Below, piece after piece: positions 53,470 through 61,419 of a stretch of 64,000 nt of DNA (positions are counted from its first letter, which is position 1; each line of letters begins with the position of its first letter). The stretch is from Rufibacter roseus (GTDB taxonomy: Bacteria; Bacteroidota; Bacteroidia; Cytophagales; Hymenobacteraceae), in assembly GCF_001647285.1 (NCBI RefSeq), contig NZ_LRML01000002.1:124001-188000 (forward strand), read 5' to 3'. The notes under the pieces are model-generated. The model saw only the letters and a list, made by a program, of their open reading frames with translations, had not been told where the DNA came from and searched no databases. Made by a program: the position numbers and the translations under genes.

Positions 53470-54162
53470 ATGATAAACAAAGTGGTGAAAGATGCGGCCG
53501 AGGCCTGCCATGACATTCCAGACGGTGCTACATTAATGCTTGGTGGTTTTGGATTGTGTGGCATACCAGAGAACGCCATCAATGAGCTCTTAAACAAAGG
53601 CATCAAAAACTTAACGTGTATTTCAAACAATGCCGGAGTAGATGATTTTGGCATTGGTTTACTGCTGCAAAAACGCCAGGTCAAGAAGATGATTTCCAGT
53701 TATGTGGGCGAAAATGCTGAGTTTGAACGTCAGCTGCTTTCTGGTGAATTGGAAGTAGAACTGATCCCGCAGGGAACTTTAGCTGAACGAATCAGGGCGG
53801 GCGGAGCTGGTATTCCGGCTTTTTTCACCCCTGCTGGTTATGGCACAGAAATAGGCGTAGGCAAAGAAAGCCGCGAGTTCAACGGGAAAATGTACCTGAT
53901 GGAGTCATGGTTGAAAGCAGATTTCGCCTTAGTAAAAGCTTGGAAGGGTGACACCGCTGGCAACCTTATCTACAAAGGCACCGCCCGCAATTTCAACCCC
54001 ATGATGGCCACCGCCGGAAAGATCACCATAGCCGAGGTAGAAGAGCTTGTTCCAGTTGGTGAACTAGACCCCAACATGATTCATACACCGGGTATTTATG
54101 TGCAGCGTATCTTCCAGGGCAAAGACTACGAGAAGCGCATTGAGCAGAGAACGGTTAGGTAA
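53470..54162 (+). CDS. scoA: 3-oxoacid CoA-transferase subunit A
   Basis: Alpha subunit of succinyl-CoA:acetoacetate (3-oxoacid) CoA-transferase, used for ketone-body or acetoacetate metabolism. [33 protein letters not shown] and [18 protein letters not shown] are family motifs. 230 residues, complete. In most genomes the beta subunit starts within a few bases; here it starts 448 bp later because a four-helix-bundle gene between inverted repeats has been placed exactly at the junction. Confidence 0.94.
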   Translation: MINKVVKDAAEACHDIPDGATLMLGGFGLCGIPENAINELLNKGIKNLTCISNNAGVDDFGIGLLLQKRQVKKMISSYVGENAEFERQLLSGELEVELIPQGTLAERIRAGGAGIPAFFTPAGYGTEIGVGKESREFNGKMYLMESWLKADFALVKAWKGDTAGNLIYKGTARNFNPMMATAGKITIAEVEELVPVGELDPNMIHTPGIYVQRIFQGKDYEKRIEQRTVR

Positions 54163-54611
54163 TGTGCTAATTCCTGAATGATTTTATGTGCTATTCTTTT
54201 TCTGCATGATTTAATTTATTAATGGAACAAGAGCCAATCAAAAAACAGAATGCCATAGTAGCTAAGTCTTTTGATTTTGCTCTAACCATTATTGTGTACT
54301 CAGAAACTTTAGAGCAGCAGCGTAAATATGTAGTAGCCAACCAACTTCTTAAAAGCGGAACTTCCATTGGAGCTAACGTTTGGGAAGCACAACACGCAGA
54401 AAGTAGAGCTGACTTTATCCATAAACTTAAGATCGCGGCCAAAGAAGCCATTGAGACAGAATATTGGCTTCTTTTGTGCAAGCACAGTAAACATTACACA
54501 AGCATAGATGACAAACTTGAGAAATTATTAGAACTGCAAAAACTGCTTTCCAAGATAATTTCATCTACAAAAAACAACTAACACATTAGCACATTTATAA
54601 TTAGCACATTA
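54160..54611. mobile_element. Putative mobile unit: four-helix-bundle gene between 13-bp inverted repeats
   Basis: TAATGTGCTAATT at 54160-54172 and its exact reverse complement AATTAGCACATTA at 54599-54611 bracket one gene. Additional partial copies (ATGTGCTAT at 54186-54194, ACATTAGCACATTT near 54583-54596) give the same word-repeat texture as the other A/T-word repeats. The left arm starts with the scoA stop codon and the right arm ends on the first base of the scoB start codon, so the unit interrupts the pair without damaging either gene. Transposition has not been shown. Confidence 0.6.
54222..54581 (+). CDS. Four-helix-bundle protein (23S rRNA intervening-sequence/S23 family)
   Basis: A 119-residue all-helical protein. 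FALTIIVYSETLEQQRKYVV, QLLKSGTSIGANVWEAQHAES and FIHKLKIAAKEAIETEYWL are the signature of the S23/IVS family, first seen inside 23S rRNA intervening sequences and related to the bAvd subunit of diversity-generating retroelements. It has no catalytic motif. It is wedged between the two CoA-transferase subunit genes and flanked by inverted word repeats, suggesting a mobile origin. Confidence 0.9.
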   Translation: MEQEPIKKQNAIVAKSFDFALTIIVYSETLEQQRKYVVANQLLKSGTSIGANVWEAQHAESRADFIHKLKIAAKEAIETEYWLLLCKHSKHYTSIDDKLEKLLELQKLLSKIISSTKNN

Positions 54612-55264
54612 TGCTCGATAAACATGGAATCGCGAAACGTATAGCTCAGGAATTACAGGATGGCTTTTATGTGAACTTGGGCATTGGAATACCTACCTTG
54701 GTGGCGAATTACATACCAGAGGGAATGGATGTGGTGCTGCAGAGTGAGAACGGTCTTTTAGGCATGGGCCCCTTCCCTACTGAGGCGGAGGTTGACCCTG
54801 ACCTGATTAATGCGGGTAAGCAAACCGTCACCACTCTGCCTGGCTCTTCCATTTTCAGCTCCGCCGAAAGCTTTGCCATGATACGCGGAGAACACGTGCA
54901 TCTTACCATTTTGGGTGCCATGGAGGTGTCTGAAAAAGGGGACATTGCCAACTGGAAAATCCCCGGCAAAATGGTCAAAGGCATGGGTGGCGCCATGGAT
55001 TTGGTGGCATCGGCCAAAAACATCATTGTGGCTATGCAACATACCTCCAAAGACGGTCAGTCAAAACTCCTCCCGCAGTGTACCTTGCCAATTACCGGTG
55101 TGCAGTGCGTTAAAAAAATTGTAACAGATTTGGCGGTGCTGGAAGTTACCGGTAATGGATTCAGACTATTGGAAAGAGCACCTGGAGTAAGTGTGGAGCA
55201 AATAAAGAATGCTACTGCCGGAAAGCTGATAATAGAGGGAGACGTACCAGAAATTGCGGTTTAA
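54611..55264 (+). CDS. scoB: 3-oxoacid CoA-transferase subunit B
   Basis: Beta subunit, carrying the catalytic glutamate in LQSENGLLGMGPFP that forms the glutamyl-CoA intermediate. GIGIPTLVANYIPEGMDVV, MGGAMDLV and the C-terminal TGNGFRLLERAPGVSVE are typical. 217 residues, complete. Its ATG begins on the last base of the right inverted-repeat arm of the inserted unit, so it depends on read-through from scoA or on a promoter brought by the insert. Confidence 0.94.
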   Translation: MLDKHGIAKRIAQELQDGFYVNLGIGIPTLVANYIPEGMDVVLQSENGLLGMGPFPTEAEVDPDLINAGKQTVTTLPGSSIFSSAESFAMIRGEHVHLTILGAMEVSEKGDIANWKIPGKMVKGMGGAMDLVASAKNIIVAMQHTSKDGQSKLLPQCTLPITGVQCVKKIVTDLAVLEVTGNGFRLLERAPGVSVEQIKNATAGKLIIEGDVPEIAV

Positions 55265-55303
55265 CAGAGGCTAGAACAAATGCTTTTTATAAATTAAGAC
55301 TTT

Positions 55304-55345
55304 CCTGTTTTAGGCCTTATTTTAGAAAAATGGACCTAAAACAGG
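55304..55345. repeat. TGTTTT-type intergenic palindrome
   Basis: CCTGTTTTAGG and CCTAAAACAGG perfect outer arms around CCTTATTTTAGAAAAATGGA. Between scoB and the nitrilase fusion gene. Confidence 0.85.
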
Positions 55346-55367
55346 CCTACCCATACTTCTGTATAAG

Positions 55368-55398
55368 TTGCGTTCTGGAACTCCCTTGCTTACTTTTG
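55368..55398 (+). promoter_or_regulatory. Promoter of GNAT-nitrilase gene
   Basis: TTG (55368-55370), 20 nt, TACTTTTG (55391-55398) fits the Bacteroidota -33/-7 pattern; the leader to the ATG at 55473 is about 70 nt. Confidence 0.6.
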
Positions 55399-55472
55399 AG
55401 TATAATATATAGTGGAAAAAGAATCCCTATATCCTTCATCTGAATTCCTCAGAGAAAAATCATTACAAACAC

Positions 55473-57026
55473 ATGTCTGAAAATACTGAACACAAATTAA
55501 TATTACGCCAACTCACCACTTCTGACTATAAAGAAGTGAAACAAATAATGGAGCTGGTATACACGAACTTAGGTGGCTCCTGGACACAGAAAGAATTTAA
55601 CTCACTGCTTAAGCGCTTCCCAGACGGCCAGCTTTGTATAGAAGACAAAGGAAAGGTGGTAGCGGCCGCTCTTAGCATTATTGTAAACTACGCCGAATAC
55701 GGAGACAAACACAACTACGAACAGATAACCGGCGGCGGTAAATTTGACACCCATGATTCTGATGGGGATACTCTTTATGGCGTTGACGTATTCGTGCACC
55801 CAGAATACCGGAACCTTCGCCTAGGTCGCCGTTTGTACGATGCCCGTAAAGAACTCTGCGAAAACCTGAACTTGAGAGGAATTATCTTGGGCGGGCGTAT
55901 ACCTGGCTACAAGGAGCATTCAGATAAAATGACGCCGGGCAAGTACATTGAGCAGGTTCGTAATAAAGAAATATACGACCCTATCCTTACTTTCCAGCTT
56001 AGCAACGGTTTTCACGTCCGTAAAATCATTAAGGCCTACATGCCCCAAGACAAAGACTCCAAGGCCTATGCTTCTTTGCTGGAGTGGATAAACGTTTATT
56101 ATGAAGAAAAAGAAACGCTGGTTGGGGGTACAAAAAAAGTAGTTCGTATTGGGGTCATTCAGTGGCAAATGCGCCAAATGAATTCACTGGAAGACTTTGA
56201 GCAGCAGATAGAATTCTTCATAGACACCGTTAGCTCATACAAAGCGGATATGGTCATGTTCCCAGAGTTCTTTAACGCTCCTCTGATGGCTCTTACAGAT
56301 GAACGCACTCCTTCTGCCGCCATCCGTAAACTGGCTGATTATACAGAGGGCATAAGAGAGCGACTGATTCACCTGGCGTTGTCTTACAACATCAACATCA
56401 TTGCGGGCAGTATGCCTGAGTACATTGATAACAAGCTACACAATGTGAGTTACCTGTGTAGACGCGATGGTACTTATGACAAACAATACAAACTACATGT
56501 TACGCCAGACGAAGCCCATTATTGGGGTATGCGTGGAGGGAACAAGCTAAGTGTTTTTGACACTGATTTCGGTAAAATAGGCATTCTGATCTGCTACGAT
56601 GTCGAGTTTCCGGAATTGGCCCGTATGCTTTCAGACCAAGACATGAAGGTATTGTTTGTGCCTTACCAAACTGATACCAAGAATGCCTATCTGCGCGTAC
56701 GACACTGTGCCCAAGCCCGAGCCATTGAAAACGAATGCTATGTGGCAATCACTGGCAGCGTGGGTAACTTGCCACGGGTAGAAAACATGGACATTCAATA
56801 CTCTCAGTCTGCTGTATTCTCTCCTTCTGACGTAGCTTTTCCGCATGATGCCATCATAGCCGAAGCTACACCTAACACTGAGATGACCCTGATTGCCGAC
56901 CTGGATTTAGATTTGCTCAAGGACCTTAATACTACCGGCAGCGTACGTAACTTACGTGACCGCCGGAAAGATTTATATAATCTGAGCTGGCTGCACCAGA
57001 AAGAGGATGATTTAACCGAGATTTAA
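55473..57026 (+). CDS. GNAT acetyltransferase-nitrilase (carbon-nitrogen hydrolase) fusion
   Basis: A 517-residue two-domain enzyme. Residues about 8-200 are a GNAT domain (VDVFVHPEYRNLRLGRRLYDARKEL is its acetyl-CoA region, split as VFVHPEYRNL / LGRRLYDARK). Residues about 225-505 are a nitrilase/amidase domain with the Glu-Lys-Cys triad in MFPEFFN, YKLHVTPDE and LICYDVEFPE. Both domains look intact. The fusion is a known but poorly characterised arrangement; substrates are unknown. It is followed 5 bp later by an exceptional 29-bp-arm hairpin. Confidence 0.92.
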   Translation: MSENTEHKLILRQLTTSDYKEVKQIMELVYTNLGGSWTQKEFNSLLKRFPDGQLCIEDKGKVVAAALSIIVNYAEYGDKHNYEQITGGGKFDTHDSDGDTLYGVDVFVHPEYRNLRLGRRLYDARKELCENLNLRGIILGGRIPGYKEHSDKMTPGKYIEQVRNKEIYDPILTFQLSNGFHVRKIIKAYMPQDKDSKAYASLLEWINVYYEEKETLVGGTKKVVRIGVIQWQMRQMNSLEDFEQQIEFFIDTVSSYKADMVMFPEFFNAPLMALTDERTPSAAIRKLADYTEGIRERLIHLALSYNINIIAGSMPEYIDNKLHNVSYLCRRDGTYDKQYKLHVTPDEAHYWGMRGGNKLSVFDTDFGKIGILICYDVEFPELARMLSDQDMKVLFVPYQTDTKNAYLRVRHCAQARAIENECYVAITGSVGNLPRVENMDIQYSQSAVFSPSDVAFPHDAIIAEATPNTEMTLIADLDLDLLKDLNTTGSVRNLRDRRKDLYNLSWLHQKEDDLTEI

Positions 57027-57031
57027 GAAAA

Positions 57032-57090
57032 ACAGCCGATAAACAGAAAAGGCAGGTGATTCACCTGCCTTTTCTGTTTATCGGCTGTTA
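57032..57090. terminator. 29-bp perfect-arm hairpin between convergent genes
   Basis: Arms at 57032-57060 and 57062-57090 are perfect reverse complements over 29 bp, with inner core GGCAGGTGA / TCACCTGCC and outer AACAGCCGAT / ATCGGCTGTT. The central T is the only unpaired base on paper. It separates the nitrilase-fusion gene from the convergent Wzz-like gene. Confidence 0.85.
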
Positions 57091-57107
57091 AAGAAATGAA
57101 GGTTAAA

Positions 57108-58028
57108 CTACGCAGCAGTATATTTTCTTGAGGCAGCAGTTGAAATTTCTTTTTTCTGCTCCATTGCAAATAAAATGCTTAAGCCTAGTAAATAAGTAAG
57201 TACGCCTCCAAAAAACATGTATTTTTTTAAACTAAGAGAGGCAGGCTTTAATCTATTGGTAAAACCAACCACCACTTGTATGTTATCCAGCTTTTTTAAC
57301 TCAGCCTCTAACATGGTTCTTCGTTCAAAAAGAGAAATACCTTCTTTATACAAGTTGGTAGGGTCTGTAGCCTCCCCGTAAATAAAACCATTTACTGGTC
57401 CTTTAGGGTTAACAACAACTGTTTTGATGGAGTCTATTGAAGCTATTTCTGTTTTCAACTTAGACAACAAGCTTAAAACCTGCTGTTCTCTTATAGATTT
57501 ATTTCTTGAGAAATAAGGGTTGTTCTCTAAATAATTGGCAAGAGCTGTTTCCATTTTAGAAAACAACTTGTTATCATAGAGTTTAAGTTCTATTCTGAAA
57601 GGAGAGCCTGTCAGCACACTGTCATTTTCAATTTTCTCCTCGTCAAGGTTAGCAAAACTCATCTCTTTTATTTGCTTCGCCTCTTCAACAGTAAAATCAA
57701 GGTTCTTTGCTATCTCCTCATAGTTCTCTTCTGAAACAAGCTCTGATAAGTTATGAAGATGGTCTTTTACAAAGTCATTCCGGATGTTAGACAACATCAT
57801 TACCATTGAAGACTTGTAATAGGGCTTTGTTACTTTGTAAGCTAAATAACCCAAACCCAACCCTACTAGTACAAACGGAACCAAAAAAAGCCACCTTCTT
57901 AGGGTAAGCTTTATTGCGGAAATAATAATATTTAAGATACTCTTAAAGAAGGCCCCAATTTTGTCAAAGACAGTTTTTAGGTCAATCTCATCCCCCACGC
58001 TAGACTTAGCAGACTTGAACTCATTCAT
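57108..58028 (-). CDS. Wzz/chain-length-determinant-like membrane protein
   Basis: A 306-residue protein with a cytoplasmic N-terminus, TM1 at about 45-65, a helical periplasmic region (about 70-265) and TM2 at about 270-288, the layout of polysaccharide co-polymerases that set O-antigen or exopolysaccharide chain length. VTKPYYKSSMVMML fits the Wzz N-terminal pattern. It lacks the C-terminal tyrosine-kinase domain. It opens the polysaccharide locus, divergent from the other genes. A TAGCTTTG element 4 nt before the ATG suggests leaderless transcription. Confidence 0.82.
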   Translation of the reverse strand: MNEFKSAKSSVGDEIDLKTVFDKIGAFFKSILNIIISAIKLTLRRWLFLVPFVLVGLGLGYLAYKVTKPYYKSSMVMMLSNIRNDFVKDHLHNLSELVSEENYEEIAKNLDFTVEEAKQIKEMSFANLDEEKIENDSVLTGSPFRIELKLYDNKLFSKMETALANYLENNPYFSRNKSIREQQVLSLLSKLKTEIASIDSIKTVVVNPKGPVNGFIYGEATDPTNLYKEGISLFERRTMLEAELKKLDNIQVVVGFTNRLKPASLSLKKYMFFGGVLTYLLGLSILFAMEQKKEISTAASRKYTAA

Positions 58029-58392
58029 ACAGCAAAGCTAAAAAAATTAAATAAACATTATAAATACTGTTTCTGTATATTTGGCGCTATAAATAGGCAT
58101 AACTGCCAATTTGCTATAAATTTATATATCCTTGACTTGGCTAGCTTTATTTAAAAATCTACTTTGGTAGGTTTTGCCCTTTCTACGCACCTGTTCTACT
58201 ACTTTATATATATAAACAACACAGTCTGCACTCTTTGCCTTTGCTTAAACCTGTAGATAACACTAAGCCTTAGTCTGAGCTTCTCCCCCAAGCTACCGGA
58301 CTCACGAACAGTAACTATTAATTTTAAATAAAATTGTTTGACTCAAAAGGAGTCATCAAAAAAACGAAAAATTCTTATATAGAAATAAATCA
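58029..58392. other. Gene-free divergent regulatory region of polysaccharide locus
   Basis: 364 bp, strongly A/T-rich (TATATATATAAA near 58204-58215), between the divergent Wzz-like and hydrolase genes. No ORF or tRNA was found. It holds the Wzz -7 element at 58040-58033. Confidence 0.6.
58033..58040 (-). promoter_or_regulatory. -7 element of Wzz-like gene
   Basis: Minus-strand TAGCTTTG fits TAnnTTTG and ends 4 nt before the ATG at 58028, the same spacing as at the histidine kinase gene. Confidence 0.45.
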
Positions 58393-60114
58393 ATGAAGAG
58401 CAGTATTATCAAAATTAAAATCCTTTTAATCTCTGCCACAGCCTTATTCTCCTTCTCTGCCTTGGCACAAGAAGTACACGATAGTGAGATTTTGAAGTAT
58501 GGTTTCAACTCTCCTCTAGTGAAAACCTTTGGTCTTATCAATAAGAAGGTTGAGACCATAGAAGAGCTTAGTGAACAAATGAAATCCTTCTACATTCCTG
58601 CTGAGAGCTTCTATGATGCTTATGATTCGCTTAAGCTAGTAAATCATGCACAAGTTAACGGCAACATCTTTAAGCTGACATATTCTTTGGCAGGCAAAGA
58701 GTATGATTCCTACTCTCTGACCAAATATTCTGAAGAAGCAAAATCATCTACCGCTATTTTAATTATACCAGGCTCAGGTGACAACCAAGCTACTGAGATA
58801 TTTAATGGCGAAGGCTACCACCGAGACATAGTGGAGCAAGTAAAAGAATTTGGAGATGTATTTATTACTGTAAAACCCAATGATGATTTCCTGGCCATTC
58901 ACAACGGCTGGAGTAAGCTAAACTATGCTTTTCTCACCCATTATCTTATCAACATGAATGGCTCCTATTCAGCGAGCTACCTTATTAATTCCATAGCAAC
59001 TGTAAAATTATTAAAAGAGCAATACAAAAGGGTTATCATTGTTGGCTTGTCTCAGGGTGGTTCCGCGGCCTTATTGAATTCTTTACAGTCTTCGCCAGAC
59101 GCCACCGTGGTTGCCTCTGGCTTTACCATAACCAGGGAAGATTTTGAATGGGCTTTTCAAGACCAGATTGTTATACCTGGGCTGGTTAGCAGGTATTCAA
59201 ATTCATTTCTGCACGAGCGAATTGGCAGCCAGGCAACAAATTATTTCTTTAGCTGGGCTACCAATGAAATAGGAATTTATAAAATGGAAGCCCATAATGG
59301 GTATACTAGAGATTTTTTCAAAGATCTAACCAATATAGAGTACCTGTCGCACAACCAAGGCCATAACTACCCGGTACCGCAAACAAACCAGTTCCTTTCA
59401 AAAATACCTTTGGCAGAATTACAGTTTAGAACAATATCTACTGATGATTGTAATGACGAGTTTTATCTCAAGACCATTAATTTGAAGCCTCAAGACGATC
59501 TGAGTTTCTCCTGGTTTAGAGAGGAGAATCCGGAAGAATCCTCCACAGACTCACTGTCTGTTCTTCAAGGAGGCAACTACAAAGTAGTTGCTACAAACCA
59601 ACATGGTAAAATATTTTCCAGATCGTTTGATATAGTTAATTCTAAGGTAACCAAATCTTTATCCTTTGCTCATAACACCTTGCATGCTCCCGATGGTTTT
59701 GAATACCAATGGGTGAAAGATGGCACATCTTTACCAGGTAGCTTTGCAAGTGAAATCTTAGTAGAACAACCTGGCGTATATTCAGTTTTTTTGAAAAATG
59801 AGCTTGGCTGTATTACTTCTGAAACCATCACCATTACTGACACTCAGCTTGCAAGCGTAGATAAATTAGCCGCTACAGTTTTACCCAACCCGAACAACGG
59901 GAAATTCAGCATCAGAATAGAGACTCCCTATAAAGAGCCCCTTCAAACTGAAATATATAACTCGGTTGGAGTGTTGGTATACCGTAAAACCGAAGGCATT
60001 CAAACTAATCAATCAGAAATAAAGGTAGAAGCAGAGCACTTGGCTCCAGGCTTTTATTATGTACATCTTTTTAACAGCCACAAAAAGGTAGTTAAAAAGA
60101 TCATAGTGCACTAA
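58393..60114 (+). CDS. T9SS-exported alpha/beta-hydrolase-like protein
   Basis: A 573-residue secreted protein. The signal peptide covers about 1-25 (...SALAQEV). The alpha/beta-hydrolase-like domain (about 115-355) has IIPGSGDN as oxyanion region, the nucleophile elbow VGLSQGGSAAL with S220 and a candidate His in YLSHNQGHNYP. A beta-sandwich region (about 365-490) contains Ig/PKD-like repeats. The C-terminal ~75 residues (VLPNPNNGKFSIRIE...HLAPGFYYVHLF...VKKIIVH) form a type A T9SS sorting domain, so it is secreted or surface-attached. Its place at the head of the polysaccharide cluster suggests action on the polymer or its acyl groups, but this is inference. Confidence 0.83.
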   Translation: MKSSIIKIKILLISATALFSFSALAQEVHDSEILKYGFNSPLVKTFGLINKKVETIEELSEQMKSFYIPAESFYDAYDSLKLVNHAQVNGNIFKLTYSLAGKEYDSYSLTKYSEEAKSSTAILIIPGSGDNQATEIFNGEGYHRDIVEQVKEFGDVFITVKPNDDFLAIHNGWSKLNYAFLTHYLINMNGSYSASYLINSIATVKLLKEQYKRVIIVGLSQGGSAALLNSLQSSPDATVVASGFTITREDFEWAFQDQIVIPGLVSRYSNSFLHERIGSQATNYFFSWATNEIGIYKMEAHNGYTRDFFKDLTNIEYLSHNQGHNYPVPQTNQFLSKIPLAELQFRTISTDDCNDEFYLKTINLKPQDDLSFSWFREENPEESSTDSLSVLQGGNYKVVATNQHGKIFSRSFDIVNSKVTKSLSFAHNTLHAPDGFEYQWVKDGTSLPGSFASEILVEQPGVYSVFLKNELGCITSETITITDTQLASVDKLAATVLPNPNNGKFSIRIETPYKEPLQTEIYNSVGVLVYRKTEGIQTNQSEIKVEAEHLAPGFYYVHLFNSHKKVVKKIIVH

Positions 60115-60129
60115 GGCTGAACTATTACT

Positions 60130-61419
60130 TTGAGCAATCTTTCCTCCATATTTAAAAATTCCCCTTTTTTAAGGTACTTTCTTACAGTTTTCTCAGGAAC
60201 TGCCTTGGCTCAAGCCATAACAGTAGCTGGTTCCCCCATACTATCCCGCCTTTATACTCCTGCAGATTTTGGCGATTTGACCCTTTTTATGGGCATTGTT
60301 TCTGTGGCAGCGGGCGTAGCGGCAGCTAAATTTGAAACGGCCATTGTGCTTCCAACCAAAAAGACCGATGCATTAGCGCTAGTCTTACTTGCTATGTACA
60401 TAGCCGCGGGCACCTCTGTGGCTATCGCTATAGCAGTCTTCTTTTTCTCAGATTTCAGCCAAGGCCACTTCACCAACAACAGTGTTATCTATTATGCTCC
60501 GGCAACTATACTACTGCTGACACTGGTAAACATTTTAATTTACTGGCATAACCGAAACAAAAACTTCGTATTACTTTCTAAAGCTAAGGTACTTCAGTCT
60601 TCCGTCCTGCTTCTGGCGCAAATCATACTCATTACCGCTTTTGAATGGCACCAAGGGCTAGTAGTAGCATTCTTTATCAGCCAAGTCTTTTTCTTTCTGG
60701 CTACTGTCAAAGGCGTGGTCACCCCCTACTGGCGTTTGATTAAAGCAATTGAGTTTAAACGCTTAAAATCTAATTTCAAGTCGTATAAGAACTTCTTAGT
60801 CTATTACACGCCCACCGCCCTTTTAGATAACCTTTCGCTTCAGGCACCAGTTTTTTTTATTACTGAAGCTTATTCTCAAGAAACCTTAGGTTTATTCGGG
60901 CTTACCTTCAGAATTATAAACTTGCCTTTTGTTTTAATAAGCCAAGCCTTTAGCCAAGTCTTTTACCAACATATTACAGAAATCAGAAACAATGGCGGTG
61001 ACGTGCACGCCTTCATCAGAAAGTGTCTAAAGAAACTGATCTATGTATCAATACCATTTACTGTTTTCTTTCTGGTGTTTAGCCCAAAAGTTTTTGGTTT
61101 TGTTTTCGGACAAGAATGGGATACATCTGGTGTCTATGCACAAATTTTGATTGTGCCATACGCCATACGTTTTATCACGTCACCTCTAAGCACGGCATTG
61201 ATGGTGAACAATAAATTGAAAGTTGTATCTCTATGGCAAGTACTATACTTTGCCTCCACAGTTACCGTTCTGTACATAGGGTCCCACTACTCAGTATATA
61301 CTTTATTATTGCTCTTTGGAGCCAATGACATACTCTTATATTTTATTTATCTTTACCTGATCTTAAAATACTCAAAAAACGATGTGTGGAATAGGGGGAA
61401 TAGTACAGTTAACGAATGA
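60130..61419 (+). CDS. Wzx-like polysaccharide flippase
   Basis: A 429-residue integral membrane protein with about 12 helices of the MOP/PST superfamily, predicted to flip lipid-linked repeat units across the inner membrane. The N-terminal SGTALAQAITVAGSPILSRLYTPADFG is typical. The start is a TTG at 60130; the next Met is about 48 residues in and would remove the first helix. Its 3' end overlaps asnB by 38 nt, indicating coupled translation. Confidence 0.87.
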   Translation: MSNLSSIFKNSPFLRYFLTVFSGTALAQAITVAGSPILSRLYTPADFGDLTLFMGIVSVAAGVAAAKFETAIVLPTKKTDALALVLLAMYIAAGTSVAIAIAVFFFSDFSQGHFTNNSVIYYAPATILLLTLVNILIYWHNRNKNFVLLSKAKVLQSSVLLLAQIILITAFEWHQGLVVAFFISQVFFFLATVKGVVTPYWRLIKAIEFKRLKSNFKSYKNFLVYYTPTALLDNLSLQAPVFFITEAYSQETLGLFGLTFRIINLPFVLISQAFSQVFYQHITEIRNNGGDVHAFIRKCLKKLIYVSIPFTVFFLVFSPKVFGFVFGQEWDTSGVYAQILIVPYAIRFITSPLSTALMVNNKLKVVSLWQVLYFASTVTVLYIGSHYSVYTLLLLFGANDILLYFIYLYLILKYSKNDVWNRGNSTVNE

